Assembly: GCA_027730465.1 (NCBI GenBank)
Contig: JAQCGQ010000013.1
Span: forward strand, 1 to 12,071
Reading direction: 5' to 3'
DNA: 12,071 bases
Source: Actinomycetota bacterium
GTDB taxonomy: Bacteria; Actinomycetota; Actinomycetes; Nanopelagicales; Nanopelagicaceae
Shown here: positions 1-7,593 of the stretch, piece by piece
How positions within the stretch are numbered: the first letter of the stretch is position 1
How the letters are laid out: each line of letters starts with the position of its first letter
Program-made: the position numbers and the translations under genes
The notes under the pieces: generated by a model
What the model saw: only the letters and a program-made list of their open reading frames with translations
What the model was told of the DNA's origin: nothing
Database searches by the model: none

Positions 1-1518
1 GTTGTTCTTGAAAAGAAATGGGGAGCGCCAACAATTACTAATGATGGTGTCTCAATTGCTAAAGAGATTGAATTAGATGATCCATGGGAAAAAATCGGTG
101 CAGATTTAGTTAAAGAGGTAGCAAAGAAGACTGATGATGTAGCAGGAGATGGCACAACTACTGCAACAGTTCTTGCTCAAGCAATGGTACGTGAGGGATT
201 ACGCAACGTAGCAGCTGGTTCAAATCCAATGTCACTTAAGCGAGGTATTGAAAAAGCAGTTGAAGCTATATCTGATGAACTATTAAAGATGGCTAAACCA
301 GTTGAGACTAAAGAGCAGATTGCAGCAACTGCATCTATTTCAGCAGCTGATACAACAATTGGTGAAATGATCGCAGAGGCAATGGACAAGGTTGGTAAAG
401 AGGGCGTAATTACTGTTGAGGAAAGTAATACCTTCGGCCTTGAACTTGAGCTAACTGAGGGTATGCGTTTTGATAAAGGATATATCTCAGCATACTTTGT
501 AACTGATACTGATCGTATGGAAACAGTTATGGAAGATGCTTATATTCTTATTGCAAACTCAAAGATTACAAATATTAAAGATTTAGTTCCAGTACTTGAG
601 AAAGTAATGCAAACTGGTAAGCCACTAGTAATTATTGCTGAAGATGTTGAAGGTGAAGCACTTTCTACATTGGTAGTAAATAAGATTCGCGGCACATTTA
701 AATCAGTTGCTGTTAAGGCCCCTGGTTTTGGTGATCGTCGTAAGGCAATGCTGCAAGATATTGCGATTCTAACTGGCGCTACTGTGATCTCAGAAGAGGT
801 TGGTCTTAAGCTAGATCAAACCACAGTTGAATTACTTGGAACTGCCCGAAAGATTGTAATTGCTAAAGAGGAGACCACCATTGTTGAAGGTGGCGGTGAT
901 GCTGAAGCGATTAAGGGCCGGGTTAATCAGATCAGATCAGAGATTGAAAAGAGTGATTCTGATTATGACCGCGAGAAACTACAAGAGCGTCTTGCAAAAT
1001 TAGCTGGCGGTGTTGCAGTTATCAAAGCTGGCGCAGCCACTGAAGTAGAGCTAAAAGAGCGCAAGCACAGAATTGAAGATGCAGTGCGTAATGCTAAAGC
1101 AGCGGTTGAAGAAGGAATTGTTGCTGGCGGCGGCGTTGCATTACTTCAGGCTTCTAAGATTGCCTTTGGTAAATTAAAACTAACAGGGGATGAAGCAACA
1201 GGTGCCAAGATTGTTGAGTATGCAGTTGAATCACCTCTTAAGCAAATTGCAATTAATGCTGGCCTTGAAGGTGGCGTAATTGTTGAGAAGGTACGCGGCC
1301 TTGAAACTAGTTTTGGTTTAAATGCTGCAACCGGTGAATATGTTGACATGATTAAAACTGGAATTATTGATCCAGCAAAGGTAACAAGATCTGCATTGCA
1401 AAATGCGGCATCGATTGCTGCACTGTTTCTAACTACTGAAGCGGTAATTGCAGATAAGCCAGAGCCAAAGGCAGCTGCGCCAATGCCTGGTGGTGATGGT
1501 GGCGGGATGGATTTCTAA
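1..1518 (+). CDS. groL: Chaperonin GroEL (60 kDa), 5'-truncated by window edge
   Basis: Cytosolic ATP-driven protein-folding chaperonin that forms double heptameric rings with GroES. The reading frame is open from base 1, so the true start lies upstream. The 505 residues present begin at a segment matching about residue 38 of E. coli GroEL ([18 protein letters not shown]), so about 37 residues are missing and the full protein would be about 542, normal for the family. The ATP-site motif DGTTT is at nt 148-162; its Asp corresponds to Asp87. The hydrolytic Asp (Asp398 in E. coli) lies in [15 protein letters not shown], followed by AGGGVAL. The C-terminus is [11 protein letters not shown], the flexible Gly/Met tail of standard GroEL rather than the His-rich tail of the actinobacterial GroEL1 paralogue. 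No groES is visible, but it could lie upstream. A strong terminator follows 18 nt after the stop. Identification is essentially certain; which paralogue it is remains inference. Confidence 0.98.
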   Translation, partial: VVLEKKWGAPTITNDGVSIAKEIELDDPWEKIGADLVKEVAKKTDDVAGDGTTTATVLAQAMVREGLRNVAAGSNPMSLKRGIEKAVEAISDELLKMAKPVETKEQIAATASISAADTTIGEMIAEAMDKVGKEGVITVEESNTFGLELELTEGMRFDKGYISAYFVTDTDRMETVMEDAYILIANSKITNIKDLVPVLEKVMQTGKPLVIIAEDVEGEALSTLVVNKIRGTFKSVAVKAPGFGDRRKAMLQDIAILTGATVISEEVGLKLDQTTVELLGTARKIVIAKEETTIVEGGGDAEAIKGRVNQIRSEIEKSDSDYDREKLQERLAKLAGGVAVIKAGAATEVELKERKHRIEDAVRNAKAAVEEGIVAGGGVALLQASKIAFGKLKLTGDEATGAKIVEYAVESPLKQIAINAGLEGGVIVEKVRGLETSFGLNAATGEYVDMIKTGIIDPAKVTRSALQNAASIAALFLTTEAVIADKPEPKAAAPMPGGDGGGMDF

Positions 1519-1536
1519 AATCTGATACTTAATTGG

Positions 1537-1568
1537 AAAAAGCCCCCGCTTAAAATCGGGGGCTTTTT
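1537..1568 (+). terminator. Intrinsic terminator of groL
   Basis: A perfect 12-bp stem, AAAAAGCCCCCG (1537-1548) with CGGGGGCTTTTT (1557-1568), and an 8-nt AT-rich loop. The GC core is followed by a T run. It starts 18 nt after the groL stop and is the clearest terminator in the window. It separates groL from the DUF3027 gene, whose possible -35 overlaps the T tract. Confidence 0.93.
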
Positions 1569-1594
1569 CATTTTATTCATTAGCAGATTACAAT
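1565..1594 (+). promoter_or_regulatory. Putative promoter for a leaderless DUF3027 transcript
   Basis: A TACAAT -10 (1589-1594, 5/6 to consensus) ends 6 nt before the ATG at 1601, so transcription would begin at or within a base of the start codon. A weak -35 (TTTTCA, 1565-1570, 4/6) lies 18 bp upstream, inside the terminator's T tract. No Shine-Dalgarno sequence exists between 1569 and 1600. Leaderless mRNAs are common in Actinobacteria; the assignment here is inference from spacing alone. Confidence 0.5.
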
Positions 1595-1600
1595 ATAAGT

Positions 1601-2476
1601 ATGGCTAAGAAAAAATCATTATTTAAGAAGTTGCGCAAAGGCGGCAACTCACTGGTAGCAGAGCCTGAGGCACCAGTAGATGAGGCAATTTTAGAAGCAC
1701 TTGCTAAGCCAAAAATTGAGGAACCAGTTCGTCCTGCCATTATTCGAAAGCCATATATCGCACCTAAGAAAACCTATCCCGCGGTTATTGATATTGAGAT
1801 AAATAGAAATGATATTTTCGGCGCACTTGATATTGCAAAGCAAGCAGTGGTTGAAGATGCTGGTGAGCGTGAGTATGTTGGTGAATTTTACTCAGTTGAT
1901 TCTGATGAAGAGCGAATTGCTACATATCTTTTTGAAGCAAAACTTCCTGGCTATGACGGCTGGCGCTGGGCGGTAACTGTTGCAAAAATTGATGAACAAA
2001 GTGCGCCAACTATTTGCGATGTAGTTTTATTACCAGGCACTAAAGCACTCCTTGCCCCTAATTGGATTCCTTATTCACAAAGAATTCAACCTGGTGATTT
2101 AGGAGTTGGCGATGTTGTGCCAACAGCAGCTGATGATGAGCGATTAACTCCAGGCTATGCAGCACTTCCTGAGGATGAAGAGTTAGATATAACTCAATTA
2201 TTTGAATTTGGCTTAGGTCGAGCAAGAGTTTTATCAGTTATTGGTCGAGATGAAGCAAGTAAAAGATGGTATGAAGGAGATCGCGGTCCTAGAACACCAA
2301 TTGCTAGGTCTGCTCCTAAGCCATGTCAATCTTGTGGTTTTTATATTCCAATTGCCGGCTCACTTAGAACCACCTTTGGTGTTTGCTCAAATGCGATCTC
2401 ACCAGAGGATGCACGGGTGGTCTCCTTTGATCATGGGTGCGGCGCCCACTCTGAGGCGCTAATTAAGGCTGAATAA
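1601..2476 (+). CDS. DUF3027 family protein with C-terminal four-cysteine zinc-ribbon-like motif
   Basis: A 291-residue conserved actinobacterial protein of unknown function. After a Lys-rich N-terminus (KKKSLFKKLRKGG) and an acidic linker, the family core includes WRWAVTV (121-127), VVLLPG (141-146) and the block from LAPNWIPYS to GDLGVGDVVPT (151-175). The C-terminal part carries CQSCGF (C242, C245), GVCSN (C262) and DHGCGAHSE (C280), a C-x2-C...C...C arrangement that could bind one zinc. There is no signal peptide or TM segment, so it is presumably cytosolic. From memory, members sit beside an extended cold-shock protein gene in other Actinobacteria, as here (94 nt downstream), which hints at a nucleic-acid-linked role; that role is inference. 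The ATG is chosen because it follows a -10-like TACAAT at leaderless spacing and no other start fits. Family call is confident; function unknown. Confidence 0.85.
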   Translation: MAKKKSLFKKLRKGGNSLVAEPEAPVDEAILEALAKPKIEEPVRPAIIRKPYIAPKKTYPAVIDIEINRNDIFGALDIAKQAVVEDAGEREYVGEFYSVDSDEERIATYLFEAKLPGYDGWRWAVTVAKIDEQSAPTICDVVLLPGTKALLAPNWIPYSQRIQPGDLGVGDVVPTAADDERLTPGYAALPEDEELDITQLFEFGLGRARVLSVIGRDEASKRWYEGDRGPRTPIARSAPKPCQSCGFYIPIAGSLRTTFGVCSNAISPEDARVVSFDHGCGAHSEALIKAE

Positions 2477-2485
2477 ACTAGTCGC

Positions 2486-2535
2486 AAGCACCTTAGTTGT
2501 TGGGTTAAACTAAGCACCTGCCCATCTAGAGATGG
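2486..2535 (+). promoter_or_regulatory. Two-hairpin leader upstream of the cold-shock gene
   Basis: The 94-nt gap holds two potential hairpins. CTTAGTT (2492-2498) pairs with AACTAAG (2508-2514) over a 9-nt loop. CCATC (2522-2526) pairs with GATGG (2531-2535) over a TAGA loop. The octamer AAGCACCT occurs twice, at 2486-2493 and 2512-2519. No T tract follows, so neither looks like a normal terminator. They could be a structured 5' UTR or an operator. The promoter is not clear: TATAAA at 2546-2551 lacks a convincing -35. Confidence 0.35.
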
Positions 2536-2570
2536 CCTAAACGAATATAAAAATTTGAAAGGAAATACCA

Positions 2571-2957
2571 ATGCCTAGTGGTCGCGTTAAATGGTTTAGT
2601 TTAGAAAAAGGTTTTGGCTTTATCTCAAACGATGAAGGCGAAGATGTTTACCTTTCAGCTGAAGCCCTACCAAATGGTGTAACAACTGTTAAGCCAGGTA
2701 CAAAGCTTGAGTTTTCAATTGCTGATGGCCGTCGTGGTCCACAAGCACTTTCAGTTTCAATTATTGAAGCACCACCAACTATGGCTGGTAATTCACGTGG
2801 TAAAAATGATGATCTAGCTGCAATGATTGAAGACACAATTAAAATATTAGATCGCTACGGCAATGGCCTGCGTAGTGGTCGTAGCTCATCTGCAACCGAT
2901 TCTGAGCGATTAGCTAAAGTTTTACGGGGTATTGCCTCACAAATTGATGGAAATTAG
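2571..2957 (+). CDS. Cold-shock domain protein with C-terminal extension
   Basis: A 128-residue cytosolic protein. The first ~65 residues form a cold-shock OB-fold that binds single-stranded nucleic acid: GRVKWF (4-9), RNP1-like KGFGFIS (13-19) and RNP2-like DVYLSAEAL (25-33), where typical Csps read DVFVH, so the usual His is absent. Residues ~66-128 form an extra domain rich in charged and helix-forming residues (DDLAAMIEDTIKILDRY, then SERLAKVLRGIASQID). This matches the extended actinobacterial Csp subfamily of about 127 residues rather than the ~67-residue CspA type. The SD GAAAGGAA (2557-2564) lies 6 nt before the ATG. The gene follows DUF3027 in the same direction and ends overlapping the stop of the convergent DUF2530-like gene by 4 nt. 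RNA-chaperone activity is inferred from the family. Confidence 0.9.
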   Translation: MPSGRVKWFSLEKGFGFISNDEGEDVYLSAEALPNGVTTVKPGTKLEFSIADGRRGPQALSVSIIEAPPTMAGNSRGKNDDLAAMIEDTIKILDRYGNGLRSGRSSSATDSERLAKVLRGIASQIDGN

Positions 2958-3130
2958 AGCAAGCCTTTACGTCCTCGTTTAATTGTGTAGCGAAGTCCTA
3001 TTACGCCAAGTAAGGCTCCAACGGCGCAGATCCAAAGCACATTGCTATCAGCGTTCATCACAAATGCAAATACTAAAGCAATAATCCAAAGCACAATACC
3101 CATAGCAATTACAAAAATCGATTGCTTCAT
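2954..3130 (-). CDS. DUF2530-like small membrane protein (58 aa)
   Basis: A 58-residue ORF beginning MKQSIFVIAMGIVLW. Two hydrophobic segments are visible: residues ~5-25, and ~30-46 (NVLWICAVGALLGVIGL). A basic tail follows (RYTIKRGRKGLL), suggesting both ends face the cytoplasm. Size, two-TM layout and the aromatic positions resemble the actinobacterial DUF2530 family; the family name is from memory and not verified. The SD AGGA (3138-3141) overlaps the stop of the preceding 29-aa ORF, and the gap is 9 nt, so translation is probably coupled within the pdxH-serC operon. The stop overlaps the convergent csp stop by 4 nt. Reality as a gene is well supported by fit, SD and hydrophobic design; function unknown. 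Confidence 0.75.
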   Translation of the reverse strand: MKQSIFVIAMGIVLWIIALVFAFVMNADSNVLWICAVGALLGVIGLRYTIKRGRKGLL

Positions 3131-3139
3131 ATCCTGATC

Positions 3140-4356
<1,217 letters not shown>

Positions 4357-5010
4357 TTAGGGGTTAAGCCGTTTAATCTGCCAATTATTATTTTTTTCTC
4401 TCACATACCTGATTCGATCGTGCAGACGAGAGTACCTGCCCTGCCAAAACTCAATTGATATTGGATTTACTACATAACCACCCCAATGAGGTGGGGTAGG
4501 AATTACTGAATCTTGAGAAAACTTAGTTTCTAACTCTTTAAATTTATCTTCTAACTCTTGCCGTGAGCTTAACTCAGTTGATTGCTCACTTGCCCAAGCA
4601 CCAATTTGTGAGCCACGTGGGCGGGTAGCAAAATATTTTTCTGAATCTCCCCTTACTATTTTAGTAGCACTTCCAATCACAATTACTTGCCGCTCCATTG
4701 GATACCAAGGAAAAAGTAATGAAACATTTTTATTCTCAGATATTTGCTTACCTTTGCGAGATTCATAATTTGAAAAAAACGTAAATCCGGCATCAGTTAA
4801 ATCTTTAAGTAGCACAGTTCTACTAGTTGGCTGATCGTCAACCTCAGTTGATAAGACCATGGCATTTGCCTCAACCACAATCTCATTAGCAGCGGCCTGA
4901 GTTAGCCAGGTATTAAATAACTCAATCGGATTTGGCGGTAATTCACCCTCAACTAATCCATGCTCACCATACTGGCGGCGCATTGCGGCGATATCTTCAC
5001 GGCTACTCAT
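4357..5010 (-). CDS. pdxH: Pyridoxamine/pyridoxine 5'-phosphate oxidase
   Basis: FMN-dependent cytosolic oxidase that converts PNP or PMP to pyridoxal 5'-phosphate using O2. It has 217 residues, the normal length. FMN-binding elements are SRTVLLKD (63-70), YESRKGKQI (82-90) and RGSQIGAWASEQS (132-144). The C-terminal signature runs from PPHWGGY to EFWQGRYSRLHDRIR; R195 and H197 match the substrate-binding Arg and His of E. coli PdxH (R197, H199). The conserved C-terminal RL-x-P (RLNP) is present. It is first gene of the pdxH-serC operon and divergent from citA across 92 nt; I recall pdxH beside a CitA-type citrate synthase in Streptomyces too. No SD is found close to the ATG (nearest AAAGGG about 18 nt upstream); a near-leaderless mRNA is possible. 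Confidence 0.95.
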   Translation of the reverse strand: MSSREDIAAMRRQYGEHGLVEGELPPNPIELFNTWLTQAAANEIVVEANAMVLSTEVDDQPTSRTVLLKDLTDAGFTFFSNYESRKGKQISENKNVSLLFPWYPMERQVIVIGSATKIVRGDSEKYFATRPRGSQIGAWASEQSTELSSRQELEDKFKELETKFSQDSVIPTPPHWGGYVVNPISIEFWQGRYSRLHDRIRYVREKNNNWQIKRLNP

Positions 5011-5019
5011 CTTGGGAAA

Positions 5020-5025
5020 ATCTTA
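5020..5025 (-). promoter_or_regulatory. Candidate -10 for pdxH-serC operon
   Basis: On the minus strand TAAGAT (4/6 to TATAAT) lies 9 nt before the pdxH ATG. Start-point spacing would put the mRNA 5' end only a few bases ahead of the start codon, consistent with the lack of an SD. No -35 is recognisable. Weak, position-based evidence only. Confidence 0.3.
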
Positions 5026-5080
5026 CAACCCTTTCCAGTTTGGCTACTTTGCTATTAGGTAGCACAATAGGTGCTGTATT

Positions 5081-5095
5081 TATAATGTGAGGGAG
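5081..5095 (+). promoter_or_regulatory. Candidate -10 and RBS of citA
   Basis: A perfect TATAAT (5081-5086) is followed closely by the SD GAGGGAG (5089-5095), 7 nt before the GTG at 5103. A start point near 5092-5094 would leave only a very short leader and cut into the SD, so either TATAAT is fortuitous or the SD is not needed. A 5-bp inverted repeat, AGCAC (5061-5065) with GTGCT (5071-5075), sits just upstream of the -10 where a regulator could bind. No -35 is evident. Confidence 0.45.
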
Positions 5096-5102
5096 TTCTC
5101 AG

Positions 5103-6218
5103 GTGGCAGATGATTTCAAGCCCGGTCTTGAGGGCGTAATTGCTTTTGAATCAATTATTGCCGAACCTGATAAAGAAGGAAGTGCGCTTAGATACCGCGG
5201 CGTTGATATTGATGATTTAGTCGGCAGAGTTACCTTTGGAAATGTTTGGGGATTACTAGTCGATGATGAATTTAATCCTGGTCTGCCACCTGCTGAACCA
5301 TTTTTAATTCCAGTTCATACTGGAGATGTAAGAGTTGATGTGCAATCTGCAATCGCAATGCTTACACCTGCCTGGGGCTTAAAACCATTACTTGATATTT
5401 CAGATGAAGAAGCAAGAAGTAATTTAGCAAGAGTTTCGGTGATGGTACTTTCATACGTTGCACAATCTGCTAGAGGAACAATTGCAACTGCAATTCCACA
5501 AGCTGAAATTGATAAAGCACATACTGTGGTGGAGCGAATGATGATTCGCTGGCGTGGAGAGCCTGATCCAGTACATGTTCGAGCAATTGATGCCTACTTT
5601 GTATCAGCAGCTGAACATGGCATGAATGCGTCAACATTTACCGGTCGAGTAATTGCATCAACGGGTGCTGATGTTGCTGCATCTATTTCAGGTGCGATTG
5701 GTGCGATGAGTGGACCATTACATGGTGGAGCTCCTGCGCGCGTGCTTTCTATGATTGAAGCGGTTGAAAAATCTGGCAATGCTGAAGCTTATGTAAAATC
5801 TATTTTAGATAAGGGTGAGCGGTTAATGGGATTTGGTCATCGTGTTTATCGCGCTGAGGATCCACGTGCGCGCACACTTCGCCGAACTGCTAAGGAATTA
5901 AACGCACCCCGTTATGAGGTTGCATTGGCTCTTGAGAAAGCAGCGTTAGCAGAACTTAAAGCACGTCAACCAGATCGCGTACTTGAAACAAATGTTGAGT
6001 TTTGGGCAGCAATAGTTTTAGATTTTGCAAAGGTGCCAGCAAATCTATTTACCTCAATGTTTACCGCAGCTAGAACAGCTGGATGGTCGGCGCATATTTT
6101 AGAACAAAAGCGCTCTGGTCGAATTATTCGTCCATCTTCACGTTATGTTGGACCTGGACCACGCAAGCCAAAAGATGTTAAGGGTTGGGATGAGAGCGTG
6201 GAGTCACTGCACTCCTAA
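5103..6218 (+). CDS. citA: Citrate synthase 2 (actinobacterial CitA type)
   Basis: Condenses acetyl-CoA and oxaloacetate to citrate at the entry of the TCA cycle; cytosolic. It has 371 residues, matching the shorter actinobacterial citrate synthase 2. LRYRGVDIDDL (29-39) is the N-terminal signature. The active-site histidines are seen in SGPLHGGAP (H207) and GFGHRVYR (H246), and EHGMNAST carries H172, likely an oxaloacetate ligand. The usual catalytic Asp of NVDF is Glu here: NVEFW, E299. I recall the same Glu in actinobacterial CitA, so it is probably a subfamily trait rather than inactivation. The C-terminal block AGWSAHILEQK (326-336) through RPSSRYVGPGPR (343-354) is typical. The GTG start is fixed by GAGGGAG 7 nt upstream. 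phr follows 9 nt later and is probably co-transcribed. The family call is certain; whether it is the main citrate synthase or a methylcitrate-capable one cannot be decided. Confidence 0.93.
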   Translation: MADDFKPGLEGVIAFESIIAEPDKEGSALRYRGVDIDDLVGRVTFGNVWGLLVDDEFNPGLPPAEPFLIPVHTGDVRVDVQSAIAMLTPAWGLKPLLDISDEEARSNLARVSVMVLSYVAQSARGTIATAIPQAEIDKAHTVVERMMIRWRGEPDPVHVRAIDAYFVSAAEHGMNASTFTGRVIASTGADVAASISGAIGAMSGPLHGGAPARVLSMIEAVEKSGNAEAYVKSILDKGERLMGFGHRVYRAEDPRARTLRRTAKELNAPRYEVALALEKAALAELKARQPDRVLETNVEFWAAIVLDFAKVPANLFTSMFTAARTAGWSAHILEQKRSGRIIRPSSRYVGPGPRKPKDVKGWDESVESLHS

Positions 6219-6227
6219 GATAAGCCA

Positions 6228-7592
6228 ATGAGCAGCAGATCAATCCTTTGGTTTAGGCGCGATCTGCGCATTTGTGATCACCCAGCATTATTAGCAGCAC
6301 TTGCTGAAAGTGATGAGATTATTCCAGTATTTATTTTAGATCCCACTTTAATTAAAACATCCGGTAGTAAGCGGCTTGCCTACTTAGGTCAGTCACTTCA
6401 TCACCTAGATGATTCACTTAATAAATCACTTCAGGTTTTAGTTGGTGATCAAGTTACTGTGCTTAAAGATTTGCTGAAAAAATATAACGCGCAGTCAGTA
6501 CACATCTCAGCTGAATATGAACCCAATGGCGCAAAGCGTGATGTGGAGATTGAAAAAACTGGTATTAAATTAATTAGAACTGGTTCACCATATGCCGTAG
6601 CCCCTGGTCGAGTGTTAAAACCAAGTGATCAAAGCCCATACCGGGTCTATACACCTTTCTATCGAGGCTGGTGCGCCCACGGATGGCGCAAACCAGCAGA
6701 TAAACCAAAAGTAATTAATGCCGTTAAAGCAGAAGCTAGTGATCGCGCCTTTCCAGATTGGAAATTACCAGAGGGCGTAAAGATAACTCCAGCTGGTGAG
6801 GTGGCAGCGATTGAAAGATTTAAATACTTTCAAAAAAATGGCTTAGATGATTACGATGTCGCAAGAAATCTGGCTGGTATTGATGGCACTAGCAAAATGA
6901 GCGCCCATCTTAAATGGGGTGAGATTCATCCACGAACTTTGCTAGCACCATTAGGTGAGAGTAAAGCCCATGATGTTTATCGTAAGGAAATTGCCTGGCG
7001 TGAGTTCTATGCCGATGTTTTATTTAATAATCCCACAACCGAAACTGATTACTATGCACCAGCTTTTGCCAAGATGCGCTATGACAAACCGGGTGAGAAA
7101 TTTAAAGCTTGGTGTGAAGGAAAGACCGGCTATCCATTTGTTGATGCTGCAATGCGCCAATTACTTCATGAGGGCTGGATGCATAATCGCACCAGAATGG
7201 TAGTTGCCTCATTTTTAGTAAAAGATTTGCATCTAGAGTGGCAATTAGGTGAGAGATTTTTTCGTGAGCATCTAGTTGATTACGATGTTGCCTCAAATGC
7301 TCACGGCTGGCAGTGGACGGCAGGATGTGGCACAGATGCCTCACCTTATTACCGAGTATTTAATCCAATTGAGCAGGGTAAAAAATTTGATGAAGATGGT
7401 GTTTATATAAAAAAGTATGTGCCAGAGCTAGCTCATTTGAAGGGAATAGATGTGCATGAACCATGGAATGCCAGCGATGGTTACTTAAAGAATTACCCAA
7501 AACAAATAGTTGATCACGCTTTAGAGCGCATTGAATCACTCGCTCGTTTAGAGGAGATTAAAGTAAGTAAACCACTTCCACCTGTAAAGTGA
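6228..7592 (+). CDS. phr: Deoxyribodipyrimidine (CPD) photolyase, class I
   Basis: Light-driven, FAD-dependent repair of UV cyclobutane pyrimidine dimers. It has 454 residues, normal for class I. The N-terminal alpha/beta antenna domain begins SILWFRRDLRICDHPAL (5-21). The FAD domain includes SKMSAHLKWGEIHPR (222-236), EIAWREFY with E254 and W257 (matching dimer-contacting E274 and W277 of E. coli), GWMHNRTRM with N320 and M324 (E. coli N341, M345), and DYDVASNAHGWQW with N357 and W361 (E. coli FAD-proximal N378 and electron-chain W382). GTDASPYYRVFNP completes it. These residues favour CPD photolyase over cryptochrome; the antenna cofactor (MTHF or 8-HDF) cannot be told. The start lies 9 nt after citA with no real SD, suggesting coupling. 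The stop is 1 nt from that of the convergent hss. UV repair fits a sunlit-water organism. Confidence 0.93.
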   Translation: MSSRSILWFRRDLRICDHPALLAALAESDEIIPVFILDPTLIKTSGSKRLAYLGQSLHHLDDSLNKSLQVLVGDQVTVLKDLLKKYNAQSVHISAEYEPNGAKRDVEIEKTGIKLIRTGSPYAVAPGRVLKPSDQSPYRVYTPFYRGWCAHGWRKPADKPKVINAVKAEASDRAFPDWKLPEGVKITPAGEVAAIERFKYFQKNGLDDYDVARNLAGIDGTSKMSAHLKWGEIHPRTLLAPLGESKAHDVYRKEIAWREFYADVLFNNPTTETDYYAPAFAKMRYDKPGEKFKAWCEGKTGYPFVDAAMRQLLHEGWMHNRTRMVVASFLVKDLHLEWQLGERFFREHLVDYDVASNAHGWQWTAGCGTDASPYYRVFNPIEQGKKFDEDGVYIKKYVPELAHLKGIDVHEPWNASDGYLKNYPKQIVDHALERIESLARLEEIKVSKPLPPVK

Positions 7593-7593
7593 T

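Noticed and set aside
177..389. 70-aa minus-strand ORF within groL
   Set aside because: Antisense shadow of a highly conserved gene with no independent support.
2241..2462. 73-aa alternative frame inside the DUF3027 gene
   Set aside because: It lies wholly within a well-supported coding region and shows no recognisable domain.
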